Shown here: piece after piece, positions 17,801-26,010 of the stretch | Layout: each line of letters opens with the position of its first letter | Numbering within the stretch: the first letter of the stretch is position 1 | NCBI RefSeq assembly: GCF_030815485.1 | Contig: NZ_JAUSWV010000002.1 | Span: 5,518,001 to 5,582,000 of the forward strand | Direction of reading: 5' to 3' | From: Streptomyces rishiriensis | GTDB taxonomy: Bacteria; Actinomycetota; Actinomycetes; Streptomycetales; Streptomycetaceae | Length of the DNA stretch: 64,000 nucleotides | Made by a program: the position numbers and the translations under genes | The notes under the pieces: model-generated | What the model saw: the letters and a program-made list of their open reading frames with translations, nothing else | The model's database searches: none | Told to the model about the DNA's origin: nothing

Positions 17801-19918
17801 CTACGTCAGCCCCAGTGAGCGCTTCAGGAAGTCCACCTGGAGCAGGAGCAGGTTCTCCGCGACCTGTTCCTGGGGGGTCATGTGGGTGACGCCCGACAGG
17901 GGGAGCACCTCGTGCGGGCGGCCGGCGGCCAGCAGGGCCGAGGAGAGCCGCAGGGCGTGGGCGACGACCACGTTGTCGTCGGCCAGGCCGTGGACGATCA
18001 TCAGCGGGCGGTGCGGTTCGGCGGGCGAGGAGAGCCCCTCGTCGGTGACGAGCGAGCTCTTCGCGTACGCCTGCGCGGTCGTGGCCGGGTCGCCGAGGTA
18101 CCGCTCGGTGTAGTGGGTGTCGTAGAGCCGCCAGTCGGTCACCGGGGCGCCGGCGATGCCGGCGTGGAAGACGTCGGGGCGGCGCAGCACCGCGAGGGCC
18201 GCGAGCCAGCCGCCGTAGGACCAGCCGCGGATCGCCACCCGGGAGAGGTCGAGGGGATGGCTCTTCGCCAGTGCCTCCAGCGCCTCGACCTGGTCGTCGA
18301 GACTGACCGTGAGGTCGTGGTGGATCGCCTTCTCCCAGCCCGGTGAGCGGCCCGGGGTGCCCCGCCCGTCGGCGACGACCACCGCGAAGCCCTGGTCGGC
18401 GAACCACTGCGAGGTCAGATGCGCGTGGTGCGCGGCGAGCACCCGGGGCCCGTGCGGGCCGCCGTAGGGGTCCATGAGCACGGGCAGGGGGGTGTCACCG
18501 TGGTAGTCCGTAGGCATAAGCACGGCGCACGGAATGCGCCGTGCGCCCCCTTCGGTGAGCAGTACGCGGGGGGACAGACCAGGATCCTCGGCGTACGAGC
18601 GGACAGTCGCCGCGACCTTCCCGTCCCGTATCACCCGCGCCACGCTGCCCGGCCGGTCGAGCACCGCCGACACCAGAACGGTCACGTTCCCCGAGCGCAC
18701 CGCCGAGTGCACCCCGGGTTCCTGGGAGAGGCGCTCGACGCCGAGTTCGTTGACGCGGTAGACGTGCACCTCACCGGTTTCCGGCGCGGCCGCGTCCACC
18801 CCGGCCGAGGCGGCGACCAGTACGTCGTCGGAGGTGACGTCCAGCACCGCGCGGACGTGCAACTGGGCGCCCGTCAGCGGACGTTCCCCGACCGCCAGGA
18901 CCCGGGCGCCGCCCTCGTCGGCGATCCTGACCAACTGCCCCGACGGGCTCCAGCACGGCACCCCAGGGAAAAGATCGAGCCAAATCCGATCTTCGTCGGC
19001 GTGCACCATCCGGGTCGCCCCGGAGTCGGTGTCCACCGCCAGGAACAGCTGACTGCGCTGGTCGCGCGCCTGGACGAGCAGCAGCGGCGCTCCCGCCCCT
19101 GACCAGTGCACTCGCGCCAGATACGGATAGCGCGCCCGGTCCCAGACGACCTCGGTGCGCACCCCGTCGAGCCCGAACACGAACAGCCGGACCTCGGCGT
19201 TGGGCGTCCCGGCAGCCGGATACGGCACGTGTTGTGGGTCACGTTTCGGCTGGGCCGGATCGGAGATCCACCACCGCTCCACCGGCGTGTCGTCCACCCG
19301 CGTGACCAGCAGTCGATCCGACTCCGGAGACCACCAGAACCCCCGCGAGCGGCCCATCTCCTCGGCCGCGATGAACTCGGCCGATCCATAGGCAACCGTG
19401 TCCGATTCCGGCTCCGCCAGCGCCCGGTCGCCGTCGCCCTCGGCGCCCACCACCCGCAGGGCGCCCCCGACGACGTACGCCACGAGCCGCCCGTCGGGGG
19501 ACGGACGGGGGTCGATCACCGGCCCGGGGACCGCGAGTTCGGTGGCCGTGCCGGCCCGCAGCTCCGCCGTGAAAAGCCGCCCTGACAAGGTGAAAGACGC
19601 CAACTCGACGGCCTCGTCGGTGGCGTAGCCGACGATCCCCGCGCCGCCCTCACGGCTGCGCTCACGGCGTGCGCGCTCCTCCGGCGAGAGGTCCTCCGAG
19701 GTGCCGCCGAGCAGGACGCGCGGGTCGGCCGCCGGGCGCTCCGAGCCGTCCGCCGGGTCGAGGACCCACAGCGCGCCCGCCCGGTCCGTGCCGGAGCCGG
19801 AACGCAGGAACACGACCCGGGAGCTGTCGGGGGCCACCGTGAACGAACGCGGCGCGCCGAGGGTGAAACGCTGGGTGCGGGCGTGCCTGCGGGGAAAGGA
19901 ATCCGGCTCGGTCGTCAT
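17801..19918 (-). CDS. S9 family prolyl oligopeptidase/DPP-like serine peptidase
   Basis: A 705-residue peptidase: an N-terminal beta-propeller of the DPP-IV type (residues ~30-450) and a C-terminal alpha/beta hydrolase domain. The nucleophile is Ser567 in GWSYGGW, the acid Asp647 or Asp648 in HGLADDNV, and the base His679 in GVTHMT. No signal peptide is evident, so it is probably cytosolic. I chose ATG 19918 (MTTEPDSFPRRH) because the longer open frame upstream does not resemble the family. It would cleave short, often proline-containing peptides. Its place next to two oligopeptide importers suggests it degrades the imported peptides, but it converges on rather than joins the operon. Confidence 0.9.
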   Translation of the reverse strand: MTTEPDSFPRRHARTQRFTLGAPRSFTVAPDSSRVVFLRSGSGTDRAGALWVLDPADGSERPAADPRVLLGGTSEDLSPEERARRERSREGGAGIVGYATDEAVELASFTLSGRLFTAELRAGTATELAVPGPVIDPRPSPDGRLVAYVVGGALRVVGAEGDGDRALAEPESDTVAYGSAEFIAAEEMGRSRGFWWSPESDRLLVTRVDDTPVERWWISDPAQPKRDPQHVPYPAAGTPNAEVRLFVFGLDGVRTEVVWDRARYPYLARVHWSGAGAPLLLVQARDQRSQLFLAVDTDSGATRMVHADEDRIWLDLFPGVPCWSPSGQLVRIADEGGARVLAVGERPLTGAQLHVRAVLDVTSDDVLVAASAGVDAAAPETGEVHVYRVNELGVERLSQEPGVHSAVRSGNVTVLVSAVLDRPGSVARVIRDGKVAATVRSYAEDPGLSPRVLLTEGGARRIPCAVLMPTDYHGDTPLPVLMDPYGGPHGPRVLAAHHAHLTSQWFADQGFAVVVADGRGTPGRSPGWEKAIHHDLTVSLDDQVEALEALAKSHPLDLSRVAIRGWSYGGWLAALAVLRRPDVFHAGIAGAPVTDWRLYDTHYTERYLGDPATTAQAYAKSSLVTDEGLSSPAEPHRPLMIVHGLADDNVVVAHALRLSSALLAAGRPHEVLPLSGVTHMTPQEQVAENLLLLQVDFLKRSLGLT

Positions 19919-20099
19919 CCTCCGACCATATTGGCCATGCGACCCCCTTGTGCGGCTGTGCGCCGCGAGATGCGCACCCACACATAGTTATGATCACTAG
20001 CGCAGGGTGGGTATGAACCTGCTGGCTGATGTATGGATTTACCCGTTCCCTTGGTCTGCTTTTGCCCCCATGTTCCCGGGTCCTTGGAGGTGAACCGCC

Positions 20100-20294
20100 G
20101 TGGCACTCTCGATTTCGGCGGTGGTGCTGCTGGCGATCATCGTCTTCCTGCTGGTCAAGAAGTCGGGGCTGAAGGGCGGCCACGCGGTCGTCTGCATCCT
20201 GCTCGGCTTCTATCTGGCCTCCTCGACGATCGCGCCCACGATCAGCGACCTGACGACGAGCGTGGCGAGCATGATCGGCAGCATCAAGTTCTGA
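20100..20294 (+). CDS. Small two-helix membrane protein, unknown function
   Basis: A 64-residue protein starting at GTG 20100, with a strong GGAGGTGAA ribosome site at 20086-20094. Two hydrophobic segments are visible: residues 3-19 (LSISAVVLLAIIVFLLV) and ~28-46 (HAVVCILLGFYLASSTI), separated by the basic turn KKSGLKGG. The good ribosome site, codon pattern and placement support a real gene. I do not recognise a function. It lies between the peptidase gene, which is divergent, and mshB. Confidence 0.8.
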   Translation: MALSISAVVLLAIIVFLLVKKSGLKGGHAVVCILLGFYLASSTIAPTISDLTTSVASMIGSIKF

Positions 20295-20358
20295 CGCGTG
20301 CCGACCCTGCGTCTGCCCCTGCGCGGGAGATGTAGTCCTGCCTCGTAGGGTTGGCCTC

Positions 20359-21273
20359 ATGACGGAACTCCCCTCCCCCAACCTCCGGCCGGGGGGACCC
20401 CCAGCTCGCGCCGCTCGGCGTCTGCTGCTGGTGCACGCGCACCCGGACGACGAGTCGATCAACAACGGCGCGACCATGGCCAGGTACGCGGCCGAGGGTG
20501 CCCGGGTGACCCTGGTCACCTGCACTCTCGGCGAGCGCGGCGAGGTCATCCCGCCGGAGCTGCGGCACCTGACCGGTGCCGCCCTGGGGGAGCACCGGCG
20601 TCGTGAACTCGCCGCCGCCATGGCGGAACTCGGCGTCGACGACTTCCGCCTGCTCGGCGGCGCCGGCCGCTACGGCGACTCCGGGATGATGGGCCTTCCC
20701 GACAACGACGACCCGGGCTGCTTCTGGCGGGCAGACCTCGACGAGGCCGCCGCGTCCCTCGCCGAGGTCGTCCTCGAGGTGCGCCCCCAGGTCCTCGTCA
20801 CCTACGACGACGACGGCGGCTACGGCCACCCCGACCACATCCAGGCCCACCGCGTCGCCATGCGGGCCGCGGAGCTCGCCGAGGACGCCGGGTGGCGCAT
20901 CCCGAAGGTGTACTGGAACCGCGTCCCGCGCTCCGTCGCCGAGGCCGCCTTCGCCCGGCTCCAGGCAGAGCTGCCGGGGCTGCCGTTCGGGAAGGGCGCC
21001 GTCGTGTCCGACGTGCCGGGTGTGGTGGACGACGACCGGGTCACCGCCGAGATCGACGGCGGCCCCGCGTACACCGCCGCCAAGGCCGCCGCGATGCGCG
21101 CCCACGCCACCCAGGTCGAAGTCGCGCCCGGCGACCGGTACTTCGCCCTCTCGAACGAGCTCGCCCAGCCCCTGTTCCCGACCGAGTACTACGAACTCGT
21201 ACGCGGGGAGCCCGCCGGGAAGAGGGAGACCGACCTGTTCGCCGGTACGGGCGACGCGGCGGAGGTGGCGTGA
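20359..21273 (+). CDS. mshB: MshB, GlcNAc-Ins deacetylase of mycothiol synthesis
   Basis: A 304-residue LmbE/PIG-L family zinc deacetylase. The zinc motif HAHPDDE is at residues ~27-33, and a second zinc histidine is in YGHPDHIQAH. The reaction removes acetyl from GlcNAc-myo-inositol to give GlcN-Ins, the third step of mycothiol synthesis. The family-specific GERGEVIPPEL and GRYGDSGMMGLPDN segments separate it from the paralogue Mca. The first ~20 residues (LPSPNLRPGGPPARAA) are unusual Pro/Gly-rich sequence encoded by a repeat-like element (20370-20403). The stop overlaps the next start by one base. Confidence 0.9.
   Translation: MTELPSPNLRPGGPPARAARRLLLVHAHPDDESINNGATMARYAAEGARVTLVTCTLGERGEVIPPELRHLTGAALGEHRRRELAAAMAELGVDDFRLLGGAGRYGDSGMMGLPDNDDPGCFWRADLDEAAASLAEVVLEVRPQVLVTYDDDGGYGHPDHIQAHRVAMRAAELAEDAGWRIPKVYWNRVPRSVAEAAFARLQAELPGLPFGKGAVVSDVPGVVDDDRVTAEIDGGPAYTAAKAAAMRAHATQVEVAPGDRYFALSNELAQPLFPTEYYELVRGEPAGKRETDLFAGTGDAAEVA
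20370..20403. repeat. G/C-tract dyad element inside the mshB 5' end
   Basis: This stretch has the form of C-tracts and G-tracts that can fold: TCCCCC (20374-20379) can pair with GGGGGA (20392-20397), followed by CCCCC. It is like hairpin elements I recall between Streptomyces genes. Here it is read in frame as the N-terminal extension of MshB. Confidence 0.5.
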
Positions 21274-21683
21274 TGTCCGACCGTGGTTCGATGCTCGCCC
21301 AGCCGCTGCGGATGCCCCCCGCCGGACGGGCCGTCGCCTGCGTGGGACTCCTGCTGCTCGGCGCGATCACCGGTCTCGCCGGGGCGCTCGTCCAGGCCGG
21401 CTGGTTCCCGGGCGGACTGCTCCTCGCGCTCGTGGGCGCGGCCGGGCTGTTCCTCGGCGGGGCGCGGGCCCTGCGCAGCCGCGCCGGGGCCGTCGCGCCC
21501 GCCGCCGGCTGGATGATCTCCGTCATCCTGTGCACTGCGGGCCGTCCCGAGGGCGACTTCCTGTTCGGCGCGGGTGGCGGCTCCTACCTCTTCCTGCTCG
21601 GCGGCATGGCACTTGCTGTGATCTGCGCCACCATTGGTTCGGGGCGGCAACCGGTCGGCGGCGACGTCCGACTTGGCAAGTGA
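21273..21683 (+). CDS. Four-helix membrane protein (DUF6113-like)
   Basis: A 136-residue protein whose ATG overlaps the mshB stop (TGATG), a clear sign of translational coupling. It has four hydrophobic segments, for example VACVGLLLLGAITGLAGALV and LLLALVGAAGLFLGGAR, with short loops, and ends in a polar tail. It resembles the DUF6113 proteins found beside mshB in streptomycetes. No catalytic residues stand out. The coupling suggests a role linked to mycothiol, but this is inference only. Confidence 0.8.
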   Translation: MSDRGSMLAQPLRMPPAGRAVACVGLLLLGAITGLAGALVQAGWFPGGLLLALVGAAGLFLGGARALRSRAGAVAPAAGWMISVILCTAGRPEGDFLFGAGGGSYLFLLGGMALAVICATIGSGRQPVGGDVRLGK

Positions 21684-21836
21684 CGTACCACTTCACCGTG
21701 GCGTGGCCGTGGGAGTCCGGTGTGGGTTTCCCCGGCGGTCGTGGGGTACGGGCCAGAAGTGGCCAGTATGGTGGTGCGCGCCGCCGAGCTGCCCGTGAGG
21801 CCGTGCGGGCGGCGGAGCCAACCTGGAGAACCTGCC

Positions 21837-24242
21837 TTGAGTCGTGAAACTGACAGTCCGTCCTCCGGGCCCAACGGGCGCGGCGGAGCCGCATACCCCT
21901 CGGGCACGCCGCCGTACGGCACCCCTGTGGTGTCCGACGCCGGTGCGGACGCGGGCCGTTCGTCCGCGCAGCCGGAGGAACGCAAGACCGAGACCACGCT
22001 GACGACCCGGATCCGCATCAACATCCCGGGTTCGCGGCCCATTCCGCCGGTCGTGATGCGCACACCCGTCGCCGACACGGAGGGCAGGGGCGCCGACAGC
22101 CCCGACGGCAACGGCCAGGCCGGTGCCGACGCGCCGTCGGCGCCGTCCCCGGCCGCCGTCGGCCACTCCTCGTCCGACACGGGCTCGTTCGAGCTGCCCG
22201 CCGATCCCGCGCCCGCCGCGGAGACGAGCAACTGGTTCGCGCCACGCAAGTCCGGGCCGGGCAAGGGCGGGCAGGGCGGGGGCTCCACCAACGGCGCGGG
22301 TCTGCCGGGCGGTTCCGCCGCCGGTACGGGCGCGCCCACGGGTCCCCCCGCCGGCGCGGCGGGACCGGGCCCGGCAACCGGCGCAGGCGCGCCGGGCGGC
22401 GCGCGGCCGGGCAACGGACGTCCCGGTGGTGTGGTCGGCGCCATGAGCGTGCCGGGCGGTTCGCGTCCCGGCGGCACCAACGGCGCCGGCATCCCCGGTG
22501 GCGCCACCGGCGGTCCCGTGGCTCCGGGACACGGCGGCGGCACGGGCTCCTTCGACGTCACCGAGGCACTCGCCGCGGGCCCGCGACCGGGCCAGCCGGG
22601 CCAGCCGCCGGTGCAGGGACAGGGGCCGGTGCAGGGTGCCGGCGGTGCCGAGCCGCGGCGCGACAACCTGCCGTACTTCTCCGGCAACGGCCAGAACGGC
22701 CAGAACGGCCAGGCCGGTCAGGCCGGTCAGAACGGCTTCGGCGCGCCGAACGGCTCGCACGGGCAGGGTCCCCAGGGCGGCCTCCCGGCCGGTCCCGGCG
22801 GCTCCTACGACTTCAACGGTCCGGAGGGCCCCGGCGGTCCCGCCGGCCGTGGCGGCCCCCAGGGCGGCCCAGCGGGCCCGACCGGCGGTCCGGTCACGGG
22901 CGACGGCCTGATGGCGCCTCCGATGGGCGGCGCACCGCACGGCGCTCCCGGCGTGACCCGCCCGCCAGGCGCCCCCGGCGGCCAGGCAGGTCCCGGCGGG
23001 CCGCGTGCCGTCGGCGCAGGCCCCGGCACCGGTCGTCTCCCGGGCGGTGGCCTGAGCGACGACACCGCGATCCTCACCCCGCAGAAGCCCGCCCCCGAAC
23101 CGGGCGCGGGCGGCTATGGCGGCCGTCCCGTCGACAACGTCTCCGGGCACACCGTCACCAGCGGCATCCCCGTCGTGCCCGGCGGCCAGGGCGGTACGCG
23201 CGCCGACGGGCCGCTTCCGCACACTCCGCCCAGGGGGCCGGACCCGGCCCCGCAGAGCGCGCCCGCGGGCGACTCCAGGAACGCCAAGAAGAAAAAGAAG
23301 AAGAGTCGCGGCAAGCTGCCCCTGCTGGGTGGTCTGGCGGTCGTCGCGGGCGTCGGTCTCTACGGCGCCGGGCTGCTGATGAACCACTCCGACGTGCCCA
23401 AGGGCACCACCGTGCTCGGCGTCGACATCGGCGGCGGCACCAGCGACGACGCCGTCAAGAAGCTCGACGACGCCTTCGGCGAGCGGGTCACCCAGGTACT
23501 GAAGCTGTCCGTCGACGGCGACACCGTCACCCTGAAGCCGGATCAGGCAGGCCTCCAGTTCGACCTGCAGGCCACGGTCGACGACGCCGCCAAGAGCGAC
23601 TACAACCCGGTTTCCGTGATCGGTTCGCTGTTCGGGCAGCACCGCGAGGTCGAGCCGGCGATGCCGGTCGACGAGGAGAAGCTCCAGGCGGCCCTCGAGT
23701 CCGCCGCGGGCGGCTCCGGCTCGGCCACCGACGGCACGATCAAGTTCGAGTCCGGCAAGGCCGTCGCCGTCTACGGCAAGGCCGGCAAGGGCATCGACGC
23801 GGCGCAGGCCCAGGAGGCCGTCGTCGAGGCCTACCGCGGCCAGGTGGAGACCGGCACGACCACCGCGGTGAAGGTCCCGACGACCGACAAGAAGCCGACG
23901 ATCTCCGACGCCGAGGTCGACCGGATGATGAAGGAGTTCGCCGAACCGGCGATGTCCGGCAAGGTCACCGTCATGACCGACGCGGCGCACACGGTCTCCT
24001 TCAGCCCGAAGAACTCCCTCTGGAAGTTCCTCCAGGTCAAGGCGGTCAACGGCAAGCTCGTCGAGAGCTACGACCAGGCCGCCCTGACGGAGCTCTACGG
24101 CGGCACCTTCAACGGTGTGCTGATCACCCGCGGCACCGGCCAGAAGACGGCCGTCACGGTCCAGGACGTCATCAGCGCCCTGCGCCCGGCCCTGAAGAGC
24201 GAGACGGAGCGGACCGGCGTCATCGACACCGACCCGAGCTGA
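21837..24242 (+). CDS. Membrane-anchored PG-binding (VanW-associated) domain protein
   Basis: An 801-residue protein. Residues ~1-480 are Gly/Pro/Ala/Gln-rich low complexity (runs such as GQNGQNGQAGQAGQNG) with no fold visible. A lysine cluster (KKKKKKSRGK, ~484) precedes one membrane helix (~494-514), so the tail is cytosolic and the rest outside. The external ~280 residues hold two copies of the PG_binding_4-type domain usually found with VanW (GTTVLGVDIGGGTSDDAVKKL; KAVAVYGKAGKGIDAAQAQE). I do not see the VanW domain itself. I chose TTG 21837 because GGAG lies 9 bases upstream; an ATG at 21720 has no such site. Probable cell-wall role, exact function unknown. Confidence 0.8.
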   Translation: MSRETDSPSSGPNGRGGAAYPSGTPPYGTPVVSDAGADAGRSSAQPEERKTETTLTTRIRINIPGSRPIPPVVMRTPVADTEGRGADSPDGNGQAGADAPSAPSPAAVGHSSSDTGSFELPADPAPAAETSNWFAPRKSGPGKGGQGGGSTNGAGLPGGSAAGTGAPTGPPAGAAGPGPATGAGAPGGARPGNGRPGGVVGAMSVPGGSRPGGTNGAGIPGGATGGPVAPGHGGGTGSFDVTEALAAGPRPGQPGQPPVQGQGPVQGAGGAEPRRDNLPYFSGNGQNGQNGQAGQAGQNGFGAPNGSHGQGPQGGLPAGPGGSYDFNGPEGPGGPAGRGGPQGGPAGPTGGPVTGDGLMAPPMGGAPHGAPGVTRPPGAPGGQAGPGGPRAVGAGPGTGRLPGGGLSDDTAILTPQKPAPEPGAGGYGGRPVDNVSGHTVTSGIPVVPGGQGGTRADGPLPHTPPRGPDPAPQSAPAGDSRNAKKKKKKSRGKLPLLGGLAVVAGVGLYGAGLLMNHSDVPKGTTVLGVDIGGGTSDDAVKKLDDAFGERVTQVLKLSVDGDTVTLKPDQAGLQFDLQATVDDAAKSDYNPVSVIGSLFGQHREVEPAMPVDEEKLQAALESAAGGSGSATDGTIKFESGKAVAVYGKAGKGIDAAQAQEAVVEAYRGQVETGTTTAVKVPTTDKKPTISDAEVDRMMKEFAEPAMSGKVTVMTDAAHTVSFSPKNSLWKFLQVKAVNGKLVESYDQAALTELYGGTFNGVLITRGTGQKTAVTVQDVISALRPALKSETERTGVIDTDPS

Positions 24243-24250
24243 ACCGACGG

Positions 24251-24282
24251 CAGTGCCGCATGACATCTGTCATGCGGCACTG
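24251..24282 (+). terminator. Hairpin terminator before the ABC-2/two-component operon
   Basis: A perfect 15-bp inverted repeat (CAGTGCCGCATGACA at 24251-24265 with 24268-24282) lies right after the stop of the PG-binding-domain gene. There is no T-tract. It separates that gene from the ABC transporter operon. Confidence 0.75.
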
Positions 24283-24332
24283 AGGACGGCAGACACTGCC
24301 GCCCTCCCGGCCCCCGGGCGACGATTGCTGTC

Positions 24333-25268
24333 ATGACGACGACAGCACCGGTGGTCGAATTCGACCAGGTGAGCAAGAGTTTCGGGGACGTGCGGGCCGT
24401 GGACGGCCTGACGCTCGCGCTGCGCCCGGGAGAGACCGTGGCGCTGCTGGGACCCAACGGGGCGGGCAAGTCGACCACCCTCGATCTGCTCCTCGGCCTC
24501 AAGCAGCCCGACAGCGGCACGGTCCGCGTCCTCGGCACCGGCCCGCGCGAGGCGATCGTCGCCGGCCGGGTCGGCGCGATGCTCCAGAGCGGCGGCCTGA
24601 TGGACGAGGTCACGGTCGCCGAACTGGTCGGGCTGGCCTGCGGACTGCACCCGAAGCCGTACCGGACCGCCGATGTGCTGGCCCGCGCGGGCATCACCCA
24701 GATCGCCGACCGCAAGGTCGACAAGCTCTCCGGCGGCCAGGCCCAGCGGGTCCGGTTCGCCCTCGCCACCGCCGGCGACAGCGACCTGATCGTGCTGGAC
24801 GAGCCCACCACCGGCATGGACGTCACCACCCGGCAGGCGTTCTGGGCCACCATGCGCGAGCAGGCCGACCAGGGCCACACGGTCCTGTTCGCCACCCACT
24901 ACCTCGAAGAGGCCGACGCGATCGCCGACCGGGTGCTGGTCCTGCACCGGGGCCGGCTCCTGGCCGACGGCACGGCGGCCGAGATCAAGGCCAAGGCGGG
25001 GGCGCGCAGGATCGCCTTCGACCTGGCGGACGGGTTCGACGAGGCAGCCCTGCGCGCCCTGCCGTTCCTCACCGTTCTGACCGTCTCGCACAGCGGCTCC
25101 GCCGCGGGGCCGGGCCGGACCGTCCGCATCCAGTCCACCGACGCCGACGCCACCGTCCACGCGGTCTACGGCCTGGGGCTCTACCCCCGCAATCTCGAAG
25201 TCGCCGGGCTCGGTCTGGAGCAGGCCTTCGTCGCCCTCACCACCGCCGAGGAGGCGAAGTCCCGGTGA
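24333..25268 (+). CDS. ABC-2 type exporter ATPase
   Basis: A 311-residue ATPase of the drug/lipid-export (DrrA/CcmA) class: Walker A GPNGAGKST, Q-loop, signature LSGGQAQRVRFAL, Walker B LIVLDEPTTGMD, switch His in FATHYLEEAD. The C-terminal ~90 residues are the variable regulatory part. The stop overlaps the next start by 4 bp (GTGA), so it is coupled to the permease. With the two-component genes downstream it forms a four-gene operon, suggesting export that is switched by the sensor, for example in response to a membrane-active compound. Confidence 0.9.
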   Translation: MTTTAPVVEFDQVSKSFGDVRAVDGLTLALRPGETVALLGPNGAGKSTTLDLLLGLKQPDSGTVRVLGTGPREAIVAGRVGAMLQSGGLMDEVTVAELVGLACGLHPKPYRTADVLARAGITQIADRKVDKLSGGQAQRVRFALATAGDSDLIVLDEPTTGMDVTTRQAFWATMREQADQGHTVLFATHYLEEADAIADRVLVLHRGRLLADGTAAEIKAKAGARRIAFDLADGFDEAALRALPFLTVLTVSHSGSAAGPGRTVRIQSTDADATVHAVYGLGLYPRNLEVAGLGLEQAFVALTTAEEAKSR

Positions 25269-26005
25269 ACGGACTGATCAAGCTGGAGCTCACCCGCGCC
25301 CTGCGCAACCGCAAGTTCCTCTTCTTCTCGGTGATCTATCCGTCGGTGCTGTTCCTGCTCATCGCGGGCAGCGCCGACAGCACGGAGAAGGTCGACGGCA
25401 CCGGCCTGACCCTGCCGACCTACATGATGGTCTCGATGGCCTCCTTCGGAGCCCTCACCGCCGTCCTGATGGGCAACAGCGAACGCATCGCCAAGGAGCG
25501 CCAGAGCGGCTGGGTGCGGCAGTTGCGCCTGACCGCCCTCCCGGGCCGCGGTTACGTCCTCGCGAAGACGGCGAGCGCGGCCGTGGTCAGCCTGCCCTCG
25601 ATCGTCGTCGTCTTCGCCGTCGCCGCGGCCGTGAAGGACGTACGGCTGGACGCCTGGCAGTGGTGCGCCCTCACCGGCGCGATCTGGGCCGGCAGCCTCG
25701 TCTTCGCCGCCCTGGGCGTGGCCATCGGCTACCTCGCGAACGGGGACGCGGTCCGCCCGGTCACGATGATCACCTACTTCGGCCTGTCGATCCTCGGCGG
25801 CCTGTGGATGCCGACGACGACCTTCCCGGCCTGGTTGCAGGACATGGCCGAGTGGGTGCCGACGCACGCGTACGCTGCGCTGGGGCAGTCCATCGAACAG
25901 AGTCAGGCCCCGCATGCCAAGGACATCGTCATCCTGGCCGTCTTCTTCGCCCTGTTCACGGGCGGCGCGGCCTGGCTGTACCGGAAGGACACGCTGAAGG
26001 CGTGA
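25265..26005 (+). CDS. ABC-2 type exporter permease
   Basis: A 246-residue membrane protein with six hydrophobic segments, starting NRKFLFFSVIYPSVLFLLIAG, in the ABC2 membrane family. The GTG start overlaps the ATPase stop by 4 bp. It forms the channel for the preceding ATPase. The conserved end segment ILGGLWMPTTTFPAWLQ...WVPTHAYAALGQ is typical of these exporters. The substrate cannot be read from sequence. Confidence 0.88.
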   Translation: MNGLIKLELTRALRNRKFLFFSVIYPSVLFLLIAGSADSTEKVDGTGLTLPTYMMVSMASFGALTAVLMGNSERIAKERQSGWVRQLRLTALPGRGYVLAKTASAAVVSLPSIVVVFAVAAAVKDVRLDAWQWCALTGAIWAGSLVFAALGVAIGYLANGDAVRPVTMITYFGLSILGGLWMPTTTFPAWLQDMAEWVPTHAYAALGQSIEQSQAPHAKDIVILAVFFALFTGGAAWLYRKDTLKA

Positions 26006-26010
26006 GCGTC

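Noticed and set aside
21720..21836. ATG 21720 as the start of the PG-binding-domain protein
   Set aside because: No ribosome site precedes it and the extra residues look non-coding; TTG 21837 has GGAG at proper distance.
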